Source of the DNA: Mactra quadrangularis
Lineage: Eukaryota > Mollusca > Bivalvia > Venerida > Mactridae
Reading direction: 5' to 3'
NCBI GenBank assembly: GCA_025267735.1
Contig: CM046307.1
Coordinates: 38,679,231-38,743,230, forward strand
Length of the DNA stretch: 64,000 bases
Under the pieces are notes generated by a model, which worked only from the letters and a program-made list of their open reading frames with translations, was not told the DNA's origin and ran no database searches. Below are positions 25,305 through 34,116 of the stretch, piece after piece. The translations under genes and the position numbers were made by a program. Every line of letters begins with the position of its first letter. The first letter of the stretch is position 1.

Positions 25305-25530
25305 TGAAGAAGAAAAAAAAGAAAATGCTCATACAAGAATAAAAGTATGATAATAAAAAAGAAAAAGAAAAAAAAGAAAAAGGAAATAAAAAGAAAGAAA
25401 AATGTGACAGAAAAAGATATGATAGAAAAAAAGAAAAATGAACATAAAAGGAAATATAAATATGATAGAAAAAAAGAAAAATGAACATAAAAGGAAATAA
25501 AAGTATGATAGGAAAAAAGAAAAATAACAA
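25305..25530 (+). repeat. Polypurine tract with ~43-bp repeats
   Basis: The plus strand is almost entirely A and G. A unit beginning ATGATAG with A-rich text and GAACATAAAAGG recurs at 25419, 25462 and 25504 (43 and 42 bp). Two overlapping phenylalanine-rich frames on the minus strand are translations of the pyrimidine strand and are not genes. Confidence 0.85.
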
Positions 25531-25970
25531 ATCTGGAAATCTAGATTATAGAATACAAAAAAAGGATAACTTGTCCAAACAGACTTAGTCATGTATTAAC
25601 CATGGTTCAGGGTGGTTATACTGTTTAAGATTGTTGGATTGAAGTAAACCTTATGTACTTGTACAATGGACAGTAGTCGGGTATAGTATGGGAATCTAGC
25701 TAAGGTGCTTCTACATATATACAGTACTTGTATTGAAGTACACAAAGATATACCAGAACAATGATTATTGTTTTTTTACCAGTAATGAAGTATTGTAGCT
25801 TTATTTGTTCTTTGATACAGGAAGGAGAGGGTATAGAGTGTTATTCTTTAATTTTAGGTATAGCAATAATTCTTTATGTGAATGTGATATTTACATGTGC
25901 TCATGACTTAGTGTACTATAGATAAAGGTTGATAACCAGTATTAAGTATTAGGACTGATGATTCGTATGT
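25531..25970. other. AT-rich DNA, nothing recognised
   Basis: No supportable feature. Confidence 0.4.
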
Positions 25971-25982
25971 ATATGACTTCAA

Positions 25983-26272
25983 TTTATTTTATTTATTGGA
26001 GTTAACGCCGTATCAACACAATTAAGGTCATTTCACGGCGTCCAGGGCACCTAACCTAGCTTTCCTGGACCATTGTCTATAACCAGTACTCACCTACCCT
26101 TCCACAAGGTAGGAAACTTCTCCATATGATCTAATCAATGGAGGAAAATCGACTTTATTGTCAAATTTTCATGGAAGGGTATAACCTCCCCGGGTGGGGT
26201 TTGAACCCGCACCCCCTCGGGCACGAGTATCCAAATCCCGGCGCGCTACCAACTGCGATATCGACCCGGGTT
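25983..26272 (-). mobile_element. S2 SINE, full length, 12-bp target duplication
   Basis: On the minus strand: a tRNA-like head with A box (GATATCGCAGTTGGTAGCG) and B box (GGTTCAAACCC), the S2 body (CCTTCCATGAAAATTT, GGTGAGTACTGGTTATAG, AGGAAAGCTAGGTTAGGTGC), and the tail TACGGCGTTAACTCCAATAA plus (AAAT)n. ATATGACTTCAA flanks both sides (25971-25982 and 26273-26284), showing target-primed insertion. Confidence 0.9.
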
Positions 26273-26284
26273 ATATGACTTCAA

Positions 26285-26599
26285 GGGCTGAACAAAATAC
26301 TAGTGTTACTCAATTTAAAAATAATTGAGTTATAAAAGGGTTTGATTCAGCCCAAGATTTTAAAATATGATGTAATAACATGTTATATGTGTATTCTAAA
26401 ATAACTGTAGAAAAAAAAAGATCTGAATGCAATGATATTTTAATTTTCCATGCAGTTCACTAATGAAATAGTATTCTGACATTAGGAAGTGTTTGCCAAC
26501 GTATTACTTATATTTGTGACAAAGATATTTTACAAAATCTTGGCTTTATCATGTTACAATGGTTTTAAAATGATATAAAAAAAATGTACACCATTTATT
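26285..26599. other. AT-rich DNA, nothing recognised
   Basis: No supportable feature. Confidence 0.4.
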
Positions 26600-26938
26600 A
26601 TACCCCCGCTTCGAAGAAGAGGGGTGTAAACTGTTTTACCCTTGTGTGTGCGTCCGTTACAAAAATATCCGTCGCAGTTTTCTCAGCAACTATAACATGC
26701 AGCAGCCTAATACTTTGCATATTGCTTCATCCCATAGTCCCATGTGGTGTAAAGCGATTTCATGCTCCTTGCTCATCTACTTCCTGTTTGCTGCATATTT
26801 TTAGATTTCGTTAAATGAAAGTTTGTAGCATATTTTTAGATTTCGTTAAATGAAAGTTAAATTATGATAGTCATATTTCTCACTGCAGGGGTATCACTAA
26901 TGAGCATTAGCTCACAGATTTACTTGTTGATAAATTTT
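26600..26938 (+). mobile_element. H1 element, dispersed copy (26.6 kb) with extra 3' segment
   Basis: Standard H1 5' palindrome and body, but between GCATATTTTTAGATTT and the inner IR there is an added segment of roughly 80 bp. It contains a 35-bp direct duplication (GCATATTTTTAGATTTCG at 26793 and 26828). The 3' hairpin (ATGAGC-ATTA-GCTCAC, first pair mismatched) and TTTACTTGTT end are present. Confidence 0.8.
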
Positions 26939-28287
26939 ATTCTATTGTCACTGGTACATACAGTAACACCGCAGATTTGAATTATCGATTATGATTTAGT
27001 CTTAACGCAGAGAATTATAAATTTCCATAAATATTAAAGTGACCAATATTTAGTGATTTAAATAATAAAGATTATTAAGACATCAATTGTTTGTCAAGTA
27101 TCGGATAAAATTTTGTAGTCAGTAACACCATTTAAATAAATTGTGTAAACAGTTTCATATGGTTAAATGAAAAATGTCTGTTATATCTAAGTGTGTATCA
27201 TATTGGGGTATTGTTCGTTTTTTCTCAACTATCAAAACATGAATAATTTCACTGTGACTGAATGCATTGTTTTCGTACAGGTGGCGGCCCTAATTGTTAT
27301 TAAAATATCTTGAATAAAACATATCATACGGCATAAGCAGCTTTACTTGATCATAATACACGCTTTCCGAAACTCATGTATGTATTACGACAATAATTTT
27401 AACAAACGCATTCATCATTACAACAGCAATATAAGATTATGTTCATTTGAATTCATTAGATGGTTGAATTAATTACTTTAGGATTGGACTATTAGACTTC
27501 AAAGCACAGAAATCAGTTTACATTTAACTGAGTTTAATTTGATTTTAAATTGGTTTAATTTTTTGTACACATTGTATTTCTGTCTTGTAAAATGCTGGAA
27601 AAATTTATTACCTTTCTTGCCCAATACTATTTGTAGCATACTACTTTATTCTCCATAAAATCGATAATCAATAATCTCTTATCAGGGTTGCTAATACTAC
27701 TGGTTTGATTGTTCTAGTTTATGGCACATTAGTGTAAATATTTTGTATGAGAAATAATGATATAGGCTCAATAGACCTAATGCTCCTCTGAAAGAATTTA
27801 CTGTACCAACTTTCCACTTGTCATGATCTTCATGCCCATTTTCAGCTTTATATTTATGATTACTTTTTGTAAGTATGTCTGTTTGTCCCTCAGTCTGATA
27901 GTCCCTACTTCTCTGCATTTCAAACATTACAAACTGCACCCCCTAAACTTAATTGAATTAAAAAAAATGCTGACACAGTTGGAAGGAGGGATTGAGTTAT
28001 AGCGATAACTCCGGCATACAACTCAAAGGAAACTTAAATATAACTGGCCTGGATATTTCCGGTCATACTGCATTGATCCTCGAGACCACTGAAGATTTAT
28101 GTAGGGTTATTGGTCATATTGCGTGGCTGGGGGGAGGGTTTTTGGCATTATTTTGAAATAATCTATTCTAACTGACTTTTTGTTTGTTTTTTGCTTTTTT
28201 ATTATAGTTTCCTCTCTAAGGTTATGAGATACTGTGATATAAGATACTTTGGTAGGAATTATTTGTATTGTTTTGTATTGTATTGTA
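26939..28287. other. AT-rich DNA, no gene recognised
   Basis: An 80-codon frame on the minus strand at 27697-27939 has mixed composition, but it overlaps a GTCTGTTTGTCCCTCAGTCTG tract like those in the H families and is not supported as a gene. Nothing else is recognised. Confidence 0.4.
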
Positions 28288-28467
28288 CAGGGGTGTGAAA
28301 TTTCAAATTTATGCTTAAAATCTGTTTATCTACTAGTCCACTGCAAAATTTGGCTTGTCTAAAGATTTAAAAAATATTTTCCTACTGACAATTAAGATAG
28401 TTTGTGTTTCTTGTCAACTACTCAAATATGACTTAGACAAGTCAGGCATTGAAATTCCACACCCTTG
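28288..28467. mobile_element. Small hAT-like MITE
   Basis: The ends CAGGGGTGTGAAATTTCAA and (inverted) CAAGGGTGTGGAATTTCAA match over about 19 bp with two differences. At 180 bp it is too small to code. The CAGGGGTG terminus is typical of hAT; the flanking duplication is degraded. Confidence 0.65.
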
Positions 28468-28484
28468 TATTTATTATGATTTAA

Positions 28485-29568
28485 AGCTCTCCTGGGCTAT
28501 AAGCTCAGGGTGAGCTATTATGATCACTCTATGTCTGTCGTCTGTTCACACAGTTTCCTTAACGCTCTAGCAACCACACTTCTGCCTTAATTGTCTTGAA
28601 ACTTGGTATGGATGTTGGCCCCAATCATATCTCGGATATGCTTAACATGGGTTCCCTTGGGTCCAAAACTAGGTCAAAATGCTCAAATATGTTTAAACAT
28701 AGTTAACACTCTAGGGGCTACATTTACAATCAGATAATCCTAGAAATTTGTCAAAAAGTGATATGATGATTTCTAGGCCAAGTTGAAATATAGGTCATAT
28801 GGAGGTTAAAAACTAGGTCACAATTCCTTTCATGGAAAAACCTTTTGATTTCATAAAATCCCTGTCCAATTTATGTACATGTATTCTAGGGTAAAAATCT
28901 AGGTCACTATGCCCTAAAATGGAAATATCTTGTTGACACTCTAGAGCCTTCATTTACATCTTGAATATCCTTGAAAGTTATCTTTATGGTTGAACTGCGT
29001 AGTGGTTATTATGTCTGACTTCTGAGATCTTGGGTTCGAGCCCGATCGCGGTAGGTCATACCCTATACACAAGTTGTCGGCCTCAAGGTAGGGTAAGTTA
29101 GTACTGGTGATAGAAATGTGTCCAGGAAACCTAAAGTAGGAAGACATGGTCGTCATATATATAACCTAAATATATGTTAAATGCGAGTTAAAATCAATCT
29201 AAAAAGACTGTATGGTTGATGTGATTATTGCTAGGTCTAGTTCAAATATGGGTCACCTGAGGTCAAAAACTAGGTCACAATGCTCAAATATGGAAAAATC
29301 TTATCACAAAAAGCCATATTTCCTATCAGAATACCCTGAAATTTTGTGAAAAAGTTTTAAGCTTAACTGGGGTCGATCATAAGGTCACATTGCCCAGATA
29401 TGGTAGAACTTAGTTTACACTTTTGAGGGGTAATTTTACTATCATACAATGAGGCTTTTACTTTGTTGCAAAAAAGATTTCATTCCTTGATTCTTATATT
29501 TTTCTGATTTATGTATATATCAATGGTATTTGGGTGAGCGAGAAAGGGCTATCATGGCCCTCTCATTT
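28485..29568 (+). mobile_element. H4 element (Helentron/DINE-like), decayed, interrupted by a SINE
   Basis: The 5' palindrome (AGCTCTCCTG ... CAGGGTGAGCT) is followed by a TATGTCTGTCGTCTGTTC tract. Near the 3' end come an inner GGTGAGCGA repeat, the hairpin AGGGC-TATCAT-GGCCCT, and the terminus CTCATTT, which looks like a decayed CTTGTT. The interior carries loosely repeated AACTAGGTCA(C/A)AATGC blocks (28667, 28811, 28900, 29266). An S3 SINE sits at 28994-29210. No protein is encoded. Confidence 0.65.
28994..29210 (+). mobile_element. S3 SINE inside H4, 9-bp target duplication
   Basis: A tRNA-like head with A box (GCGTAGTGGTTATTATG) and B box (TGGGTTCGAGCCC), a body with GGTAGGGTAAGTTAGTACTG, and the tail ATGCGAGTTAAAATCAATCT. 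TATGGTTGA flanks both sides (28985-28993 and 29211-29219). The body shares GTACTGGTNATAG with S2, suggesting the families are related. A 68-codon minus frame across it is not a gene. Confidence 0.75.
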
Positions 29569-30092
29569 ATGTGTTTATGGTAAATTTCTAAATTTATGTC
29601 ATTTTATCTGTAAATTTTTCAGTTTATAAGAGTGTAACTATGGTTTTGCTGGAGCATTATAAACATCAACATTTCACGTAAGTATAATGCTATTCTTGTC
29701 ATTACTTAATACTTTGTTCTTTGTCTTTTTTGTCCTTACTTGTTTTCTTGCATATGTACCTGTTTGAATATGTTATATAATTATTTGCTCATCTCTTTCA
29801 ATTTCATTATTGCTCATTTCTTTCAATTTCATTATTATATCATACTGTCATCATCATTGTAAATATTGTGGAGGCTCTCAGGGAAGACTGGACTTGCCCA
29901 ACTGAGTTGCCTCATTAATTAAAGTTATTATTGTTATAATACTGAAAGACTGGTTTTAAAAAGAATGGTCAGTGGTCTTAATAGAGGGGTTCCTGTGTAC
30001 CTAATTACTTAATAGTTCATTTCCATAATAAACATTTATATATGGTATCTATGAACAATTATCTATTACTATCTACAACTATTTCTATTTTT
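29569..30092. other. AT-rich DNA, small duplication
   Basis: A tandem duplication of TCTTTCAATTTCATTATT with TGCTCAT lies at about 29787-29836. No other feature is supported. Confidence 0.45.
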
Positions 30093-30370
30093 ATACCCCC
30101 GCTTCGAAGAAGAGGGGGGTATACTGTTTTACCCTTGTCCGTGCGTGCGTGTGTTCGTGCGTGCGTCCGTCCGTTACGAAATTTCCGTCGCAGTTTTCTC
30201 AGCAACTATATCATGCAGCAGCCTAATACTTTGCATATTGCTTCATCCCATAGTCCCATGTGGTGTAAAGCGATTTCATGCTCCTTGCTCATCTACTTCC
30301 TGTTTGTCGCATATTTTTAGATTTTGGCGGGGGTATCACTAGTGAGCATTAGCTCACAGATTTACTTGTT
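30093..30370 (+). mobile_element. H1 element, dispersed copy (30.1 kb), well preserved
   Basis: It has a perfect ATACCCCCGC start, a GTGC/GTCC microsatellite (about 30139-30174), the full body, an inner IR GGCGGGGGTAT, an intact 6-bp-stem hairpin and the end TTTACTTGTT. Together with the copy at 57297 it is close to the family consensus, so it is probably a young insertion. Frames across it are not genes. Confidence 0.85.
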
Positions 30371-30509
30371 TGCATCAAACAATTCTAATGACCCAAATTT
30401 TCTCATGATTCAATGACTAACACGATGCTGCTGCCATACTCTTCATATATAGTCTTTTTAGACTTTTAGAGTGGTGATTTCGCCAAAAGGCTTAAATTAT
30501 ACCACAAGT

Positions 30510-30817
30510 TGTTTTGTTTGTTTGGTTTTACACTGTAGCAACACATTGTATAGGTCATATGATGGTGGTCAGTCAACCTACTCACTCTTCCTGGAAATGA
30601 TAAATCTCTGGATTAAGCTGTTAACCAACTACTAAGCACATACTTTCCTCAGTGACTGACAATCGCCTACATAATTAAAAATCATTGGTAGGAGGGAGAA
30701 TGACCGTAGAAATAATTTTATGACCAAGCTCCACGAAAGTATGCCCTGGCCGGAAATCGAACCCATGACCCCTCGATCAGTAGACTTGTGTGCTACCAAC
30801 TGAGCTAGTTGGGAGGC
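30510..30817 (-). mobile_element. S1 SINE, near full length
   Basis: On the minus strand: A box TAGCTCAGTTGGTAGCACA, B box GGGTTCGATTTCC, then the body (GGTCATAAAATTATTTCTAC, TCTCCCTCCTACCAATGATT, TCAGTCACTGAGGAAAGTAT) and a tail of TGTTGCTACAGTGTAAAACC with (AAAC)n. Its uninterrupted AATGATTTTTAATTATGT is the empty version of the site where H3 entered the S1 copy at 46993. Confidence 0.85.
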
Positions 30818-30849
30818 TTTTGAATCTAAAACTAGTGATCTTAATAATT

Positions 30850-31005
30850 TTCTATGGCCATCTCCCTCCTATCACTGATTCTAAATCATGTAGGGCAGTA
30901 GTCGGTCGCTGACGGAGGTATGCGCCAGAGATTTAGCTTTCCAGGGACAGTGAGTAGGTGGACTGATTGCTGTTACCAACTGCTACAAACTGAGCTAGCC
31001 GGGTG
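30850..31005 (+). mobile_element. S1 SINE fragments, rearranged
   Basis: A plus-strand S1 body piece (CATCTCCCTCCTATCACTGA to TGGACTGATTGCTG) is followed at about 30975-31005 by an inverted tRNA-head remnant (GAGCTAGCCGGGTGGC). The mixed orientation suggests two insertions joined by deletion. Confidence 0.6.
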
Positions 31006-31240
31006 GCTATTTTCATCTTTTGAATAGACAGAATTTTAAGTTGTTAACTTGTAAACTGTTTCAGAGTCATATTGTAAGAACAGGTTAGATGATGCTGCTA
31101 GTGGAAGACTTATATTCAAATATTCTGTGATAATGATGAAGGATTTGGAAATGTTTGTGGTTGTGATAATCCTCAGTTGTTACAATATCCTAAATCACCA
31201 GTAAGTATAGTCTACTTGTTCCTTTGTTGATATGGTTTTT

Positions 31241-31520
31241 AACCCAGGTCGATAGCGCAATTGGTATCTCGTGTCCCGAGGGGGGTACGGGTTCGAATCC
31301 CACCGGGGAGGTTATACCCTTCCATGAAAATTAGACTATAATGTCAATTTTCCTGCATTGATTAGATAATATGGAGAAGTTTCCGGCCTTGTGGAAGGGT
31401 TGGTGAGTACTGGTTATAGACAAAGGTCCAGGAAAGCTAGGTTAGGTGCGCTGGACGCTGTGAAATGACCTAAAATGTGTTAATACGGCGTTAAATCCAA
31501 TAAATAAATAAATGAATAAA
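31241..31520 (+). mobile_element. S2 SINE, full length, 12-bp target duplication
   Basis: A tRNA-like head with A box (GATAGCGCAATTGGTATC) and B box (GGGTTCGAATCCC), the S2 body, and the tail TACGGCGTTAAATCCAATAA with (AAAT)n. GATATGGTTTTT is duplicated exactly at 31229-31240 and 31521-31532. The intact pol III boxes mean it could still be transcribed. Confidence 0.92.
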
Positions 31521-31532
31521 GATATGGTTTTT

Positions 31533-32504
31533 GACATGGATTGCGTTAGCAATTCAGGTCTTGGTAAGCTACATATTTTGAAATGCATCATAAAATGTCA
31601 TGGAAGTAGCCATTTGATGGACATGCGCAGTCAGATTCAGTATAATGGTTTGTAGTTAGGTTAACCTAACATGTGAATAAATAGTCCCCTTGATAACAAT
31701 ATCTGACAGTATCAAGCAGTCTTGTTGTCAACACACATACAATACATGAAAATATCATTGTTAATTAAATTAATTTCATTTTTACATTTTCTTTCAAGAA
31801 CTGTCATTCATCTGCTAAAATATTGACAACAAGTTATGTTACTTCTGACCCTTGTCTGTTCTTTTTGTATGTTTGTGTATGTTCAACTGTAATACCAATG
31901 TGCTAAAATAGATATGCCTACAAATTTCCAGTGTCTAAAAATAGATCATAAACATGTGTCGGGATCATGTACTGACGTAAAAAATATTGATGGATTTATT
32001 CCCATTTTATCTGAGAACATTATCAATGTAGCTTCGCTGATCCTTTGTAATGCAGTTTGTTTGTAAATTTTAGAATGCTAAAACATGTTTATCCGTTAAT
32101 TTTCCGGTATTTTCGCTAATGAAACAACTAATGAAGGATTTTTCAAACTTAATTATTTATACGTTATACATTAAAAATGAAATTATCATTGGTATTGAAA
32201 TTTATTGCAATTACTTTTTATCACCTAGGCCTTGATTAGGCTTTTTAGATGATATATGTATTTCAATAAATTCTGCCCTGTTTAATCCATGTTCGCACAG
32301 TGCTATCAGCGCTTTGATTTCACCATTTATTGATGCCTTTTCAGTTTGTAAGGCATTCGGTTAACCTTATTAGCATTTAATACTGAACTTTTTTCTGCAC
32401 TAGTCATTTTGTAAAAAAAGTGAGTGCTGTTTAAAAATATACAGGCAAATAACTGGGCCAAAGTATAGAACTAAGTTTTGTTGCTAAAGTAATGTTGAGT
32501 ACAC
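31533..32504. other. AT-rich DNA, nothing recognised
   Basis: No element ends, repeats or gene are supported. Confidence 0.45.
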
Positions 32505-32514
32505 AAGAAATTAC

Positions 32515-32858
32515 CATTCGGAACTCCTCGGCCATTCGCTACGAATAACCTCGGACATATTTAGGCACCATTTTGAAAGTATGTTAACAAATACACGATT
32601 GTTTAGGCGATGACTGAAGTTTGGTTTTTAGTCTGTAAATTTGAAATTTATATATTTCAATGATACCGATATACAATATTTGGTTCAATTTAAAACAAAT
32701 AAATATGTTTAGACAAAGATCTGTGTGTATACTACAAGAACTGTAACCGTTAAGTGCTTCACCTCGCGTAGGTAGTAAAATCACAAAAATCCAGTGAAGA
32801 CCCCCCCACAAATCCTTCCCAAATTATTCATTCATGAAAGGTCGAGGTGTTCGAATTG
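32515..32858. mobile_element. M10 MITE copy 2 (10-bp target duplication)
   Basis: Same order and ends as the copy at 13243 (CATTCGGAACTCCTCGG at left; the right end is worn to GGTGTTCGAATTG). AAGAAATTAC is duplicated exactly at 32505-32514 and 32859-32868. A minus-strand frame at 32584-32811 lies within it and is not a gene. Confidence 0.85.
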
Positions 32859-32868
32859 AAGAAATTAC

Positions 32869-34116
32869 TTGCCAATAACATTAATTTCTAAATACATGTA
32901 CTCATTACTGAACAAATTAAATCATGTGACATTGGCAGTTTTGAGAAAAGTTGGATAGCTAGAGAATCACCAAGCTATTTATGACTCATGTATTTGATAT
33001 ATTTCAGACTTAAGAGAATAGTAAAAGCTTTAACGTACCAGTAGCTATTGTAACCATTAATAGAGCTGAATATTTATTCAAGTAAGTTGTCGTCTATTGT
33101 AGCAGAGTTTTGACTTGTACTCCCTTGCCTTCAAAGTAGCTTGTTTCGGGACACAGGGAAGTTTTATGTTTTTTCACTTATAAAGTTAACAAGGATTCAT
33201 GCAAAGTGAAATTTAATACTCACCACTCTCTGCACGAACATTTCGTGTCAAAATGTGTAAAACACACCATGTGTGCCGATTGAGTGCATCAGACCGTATC
33301 AAGTTATTTTTTCCCAACAATAGGGTAGAAAATGACACAAAAATCACCTCTGCAAAATTTAATAAGGATCCATTGGCCCGTTATGAAAACAGTCAAAATT
33401 TGAAAAGTGATGGGTTAGAACTTTTGTTCAGTGTAGAGAATCTTGATGAGGAACAGGGAATATAGTAAATCTTGTGAAAATTGACCTAAGACAAAAAGTA
33501 AATCATTTGCATGCATTGAATTAGTTTTATGTTGTGTTGTTAAGGGATTTTATGAATTATTCTGGTCAATTTGCATGCACTGTAGGTTTTATTAAAATCA
33601 GAAAACCACACAATGTCCAGTAATATTGATCAACATTATAGACTTGTGATAGTTACCTCCCTTTTTCATACCTTGTAATAGTTACATCACTTCTTATATT
33701 TAATGATTATAATGTGATATTTCAGGGTTATGAACATTCGTGTAGAGATCCAACATGGTTGTATAGAATAGAAACAATGCCTGGTTGAGGTTGAACAATG
33801 AAATCTTTATATTTAGATGATTTATTTCCACAATGGTCTGCTTTTACCTTATAAGGTAATTGTATATTTTAAACATTGAGTTTGTCACCTGATTCTGTAT
33901 GTACAAAAGTACAAGTTTTGTCTCTATTGGAGCTTTTACTCAGTTTCCACAATTTCTAATCCCCCAAAAATACTCAACTTGCTATTTTACCCAAAAACTA
34001 ATTCTCACTTAAATCAAGAGATCGAGACATGAACATTCCTACTTTGCTGGGTAAACTTATACTTCATTGACTCTTATCCAATTCTGTTGCATATTGACCT
34101 CTTTTTATACGCCCGT
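32869..34116. other. AT-rich DNA with one protein-like frame
   Basis: A 70-codon plus-strand frame at 33253-33465 (beginning MCKTHHVC, ending NLDEEQGI) has balanced, non-repetitive composition and a slightly lower AT content than its surroundings. It has no recognised domain and no clear splice signals, so it is noted but not called as a gene. Nothing else is seen. Confidence 0.35.

Noticed and set aside
25216..25592. Phenylalanine-rich membrane-like frames on the minus strand
   Set aside because: Produced by the polypyrimidine strand of a low-complexity tract.
27697..27939. 80-codon minus-strand frame with mixed composition
   Set aside because: It overlaps a GTCTG-type tract typical of the repeat families and shows no domain; probably repeat-derived.
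30042..30342. Frames over H1 copies (also 15653-15940, 26584-26814, 57339-57578)
   Set aside because: Two overlapping phases are open over the same element, and the translated text occurs in every H1 copy with disruptions.
31241..31320. tRNA-like sequences with A and B boxes (also at 38668, 46993, 28994, 26195-26272)
   Set aside because: They are SINE heads: each is followed by a SINE body and tail and several have target duplications; the cloverleaf pairing is incomplete.
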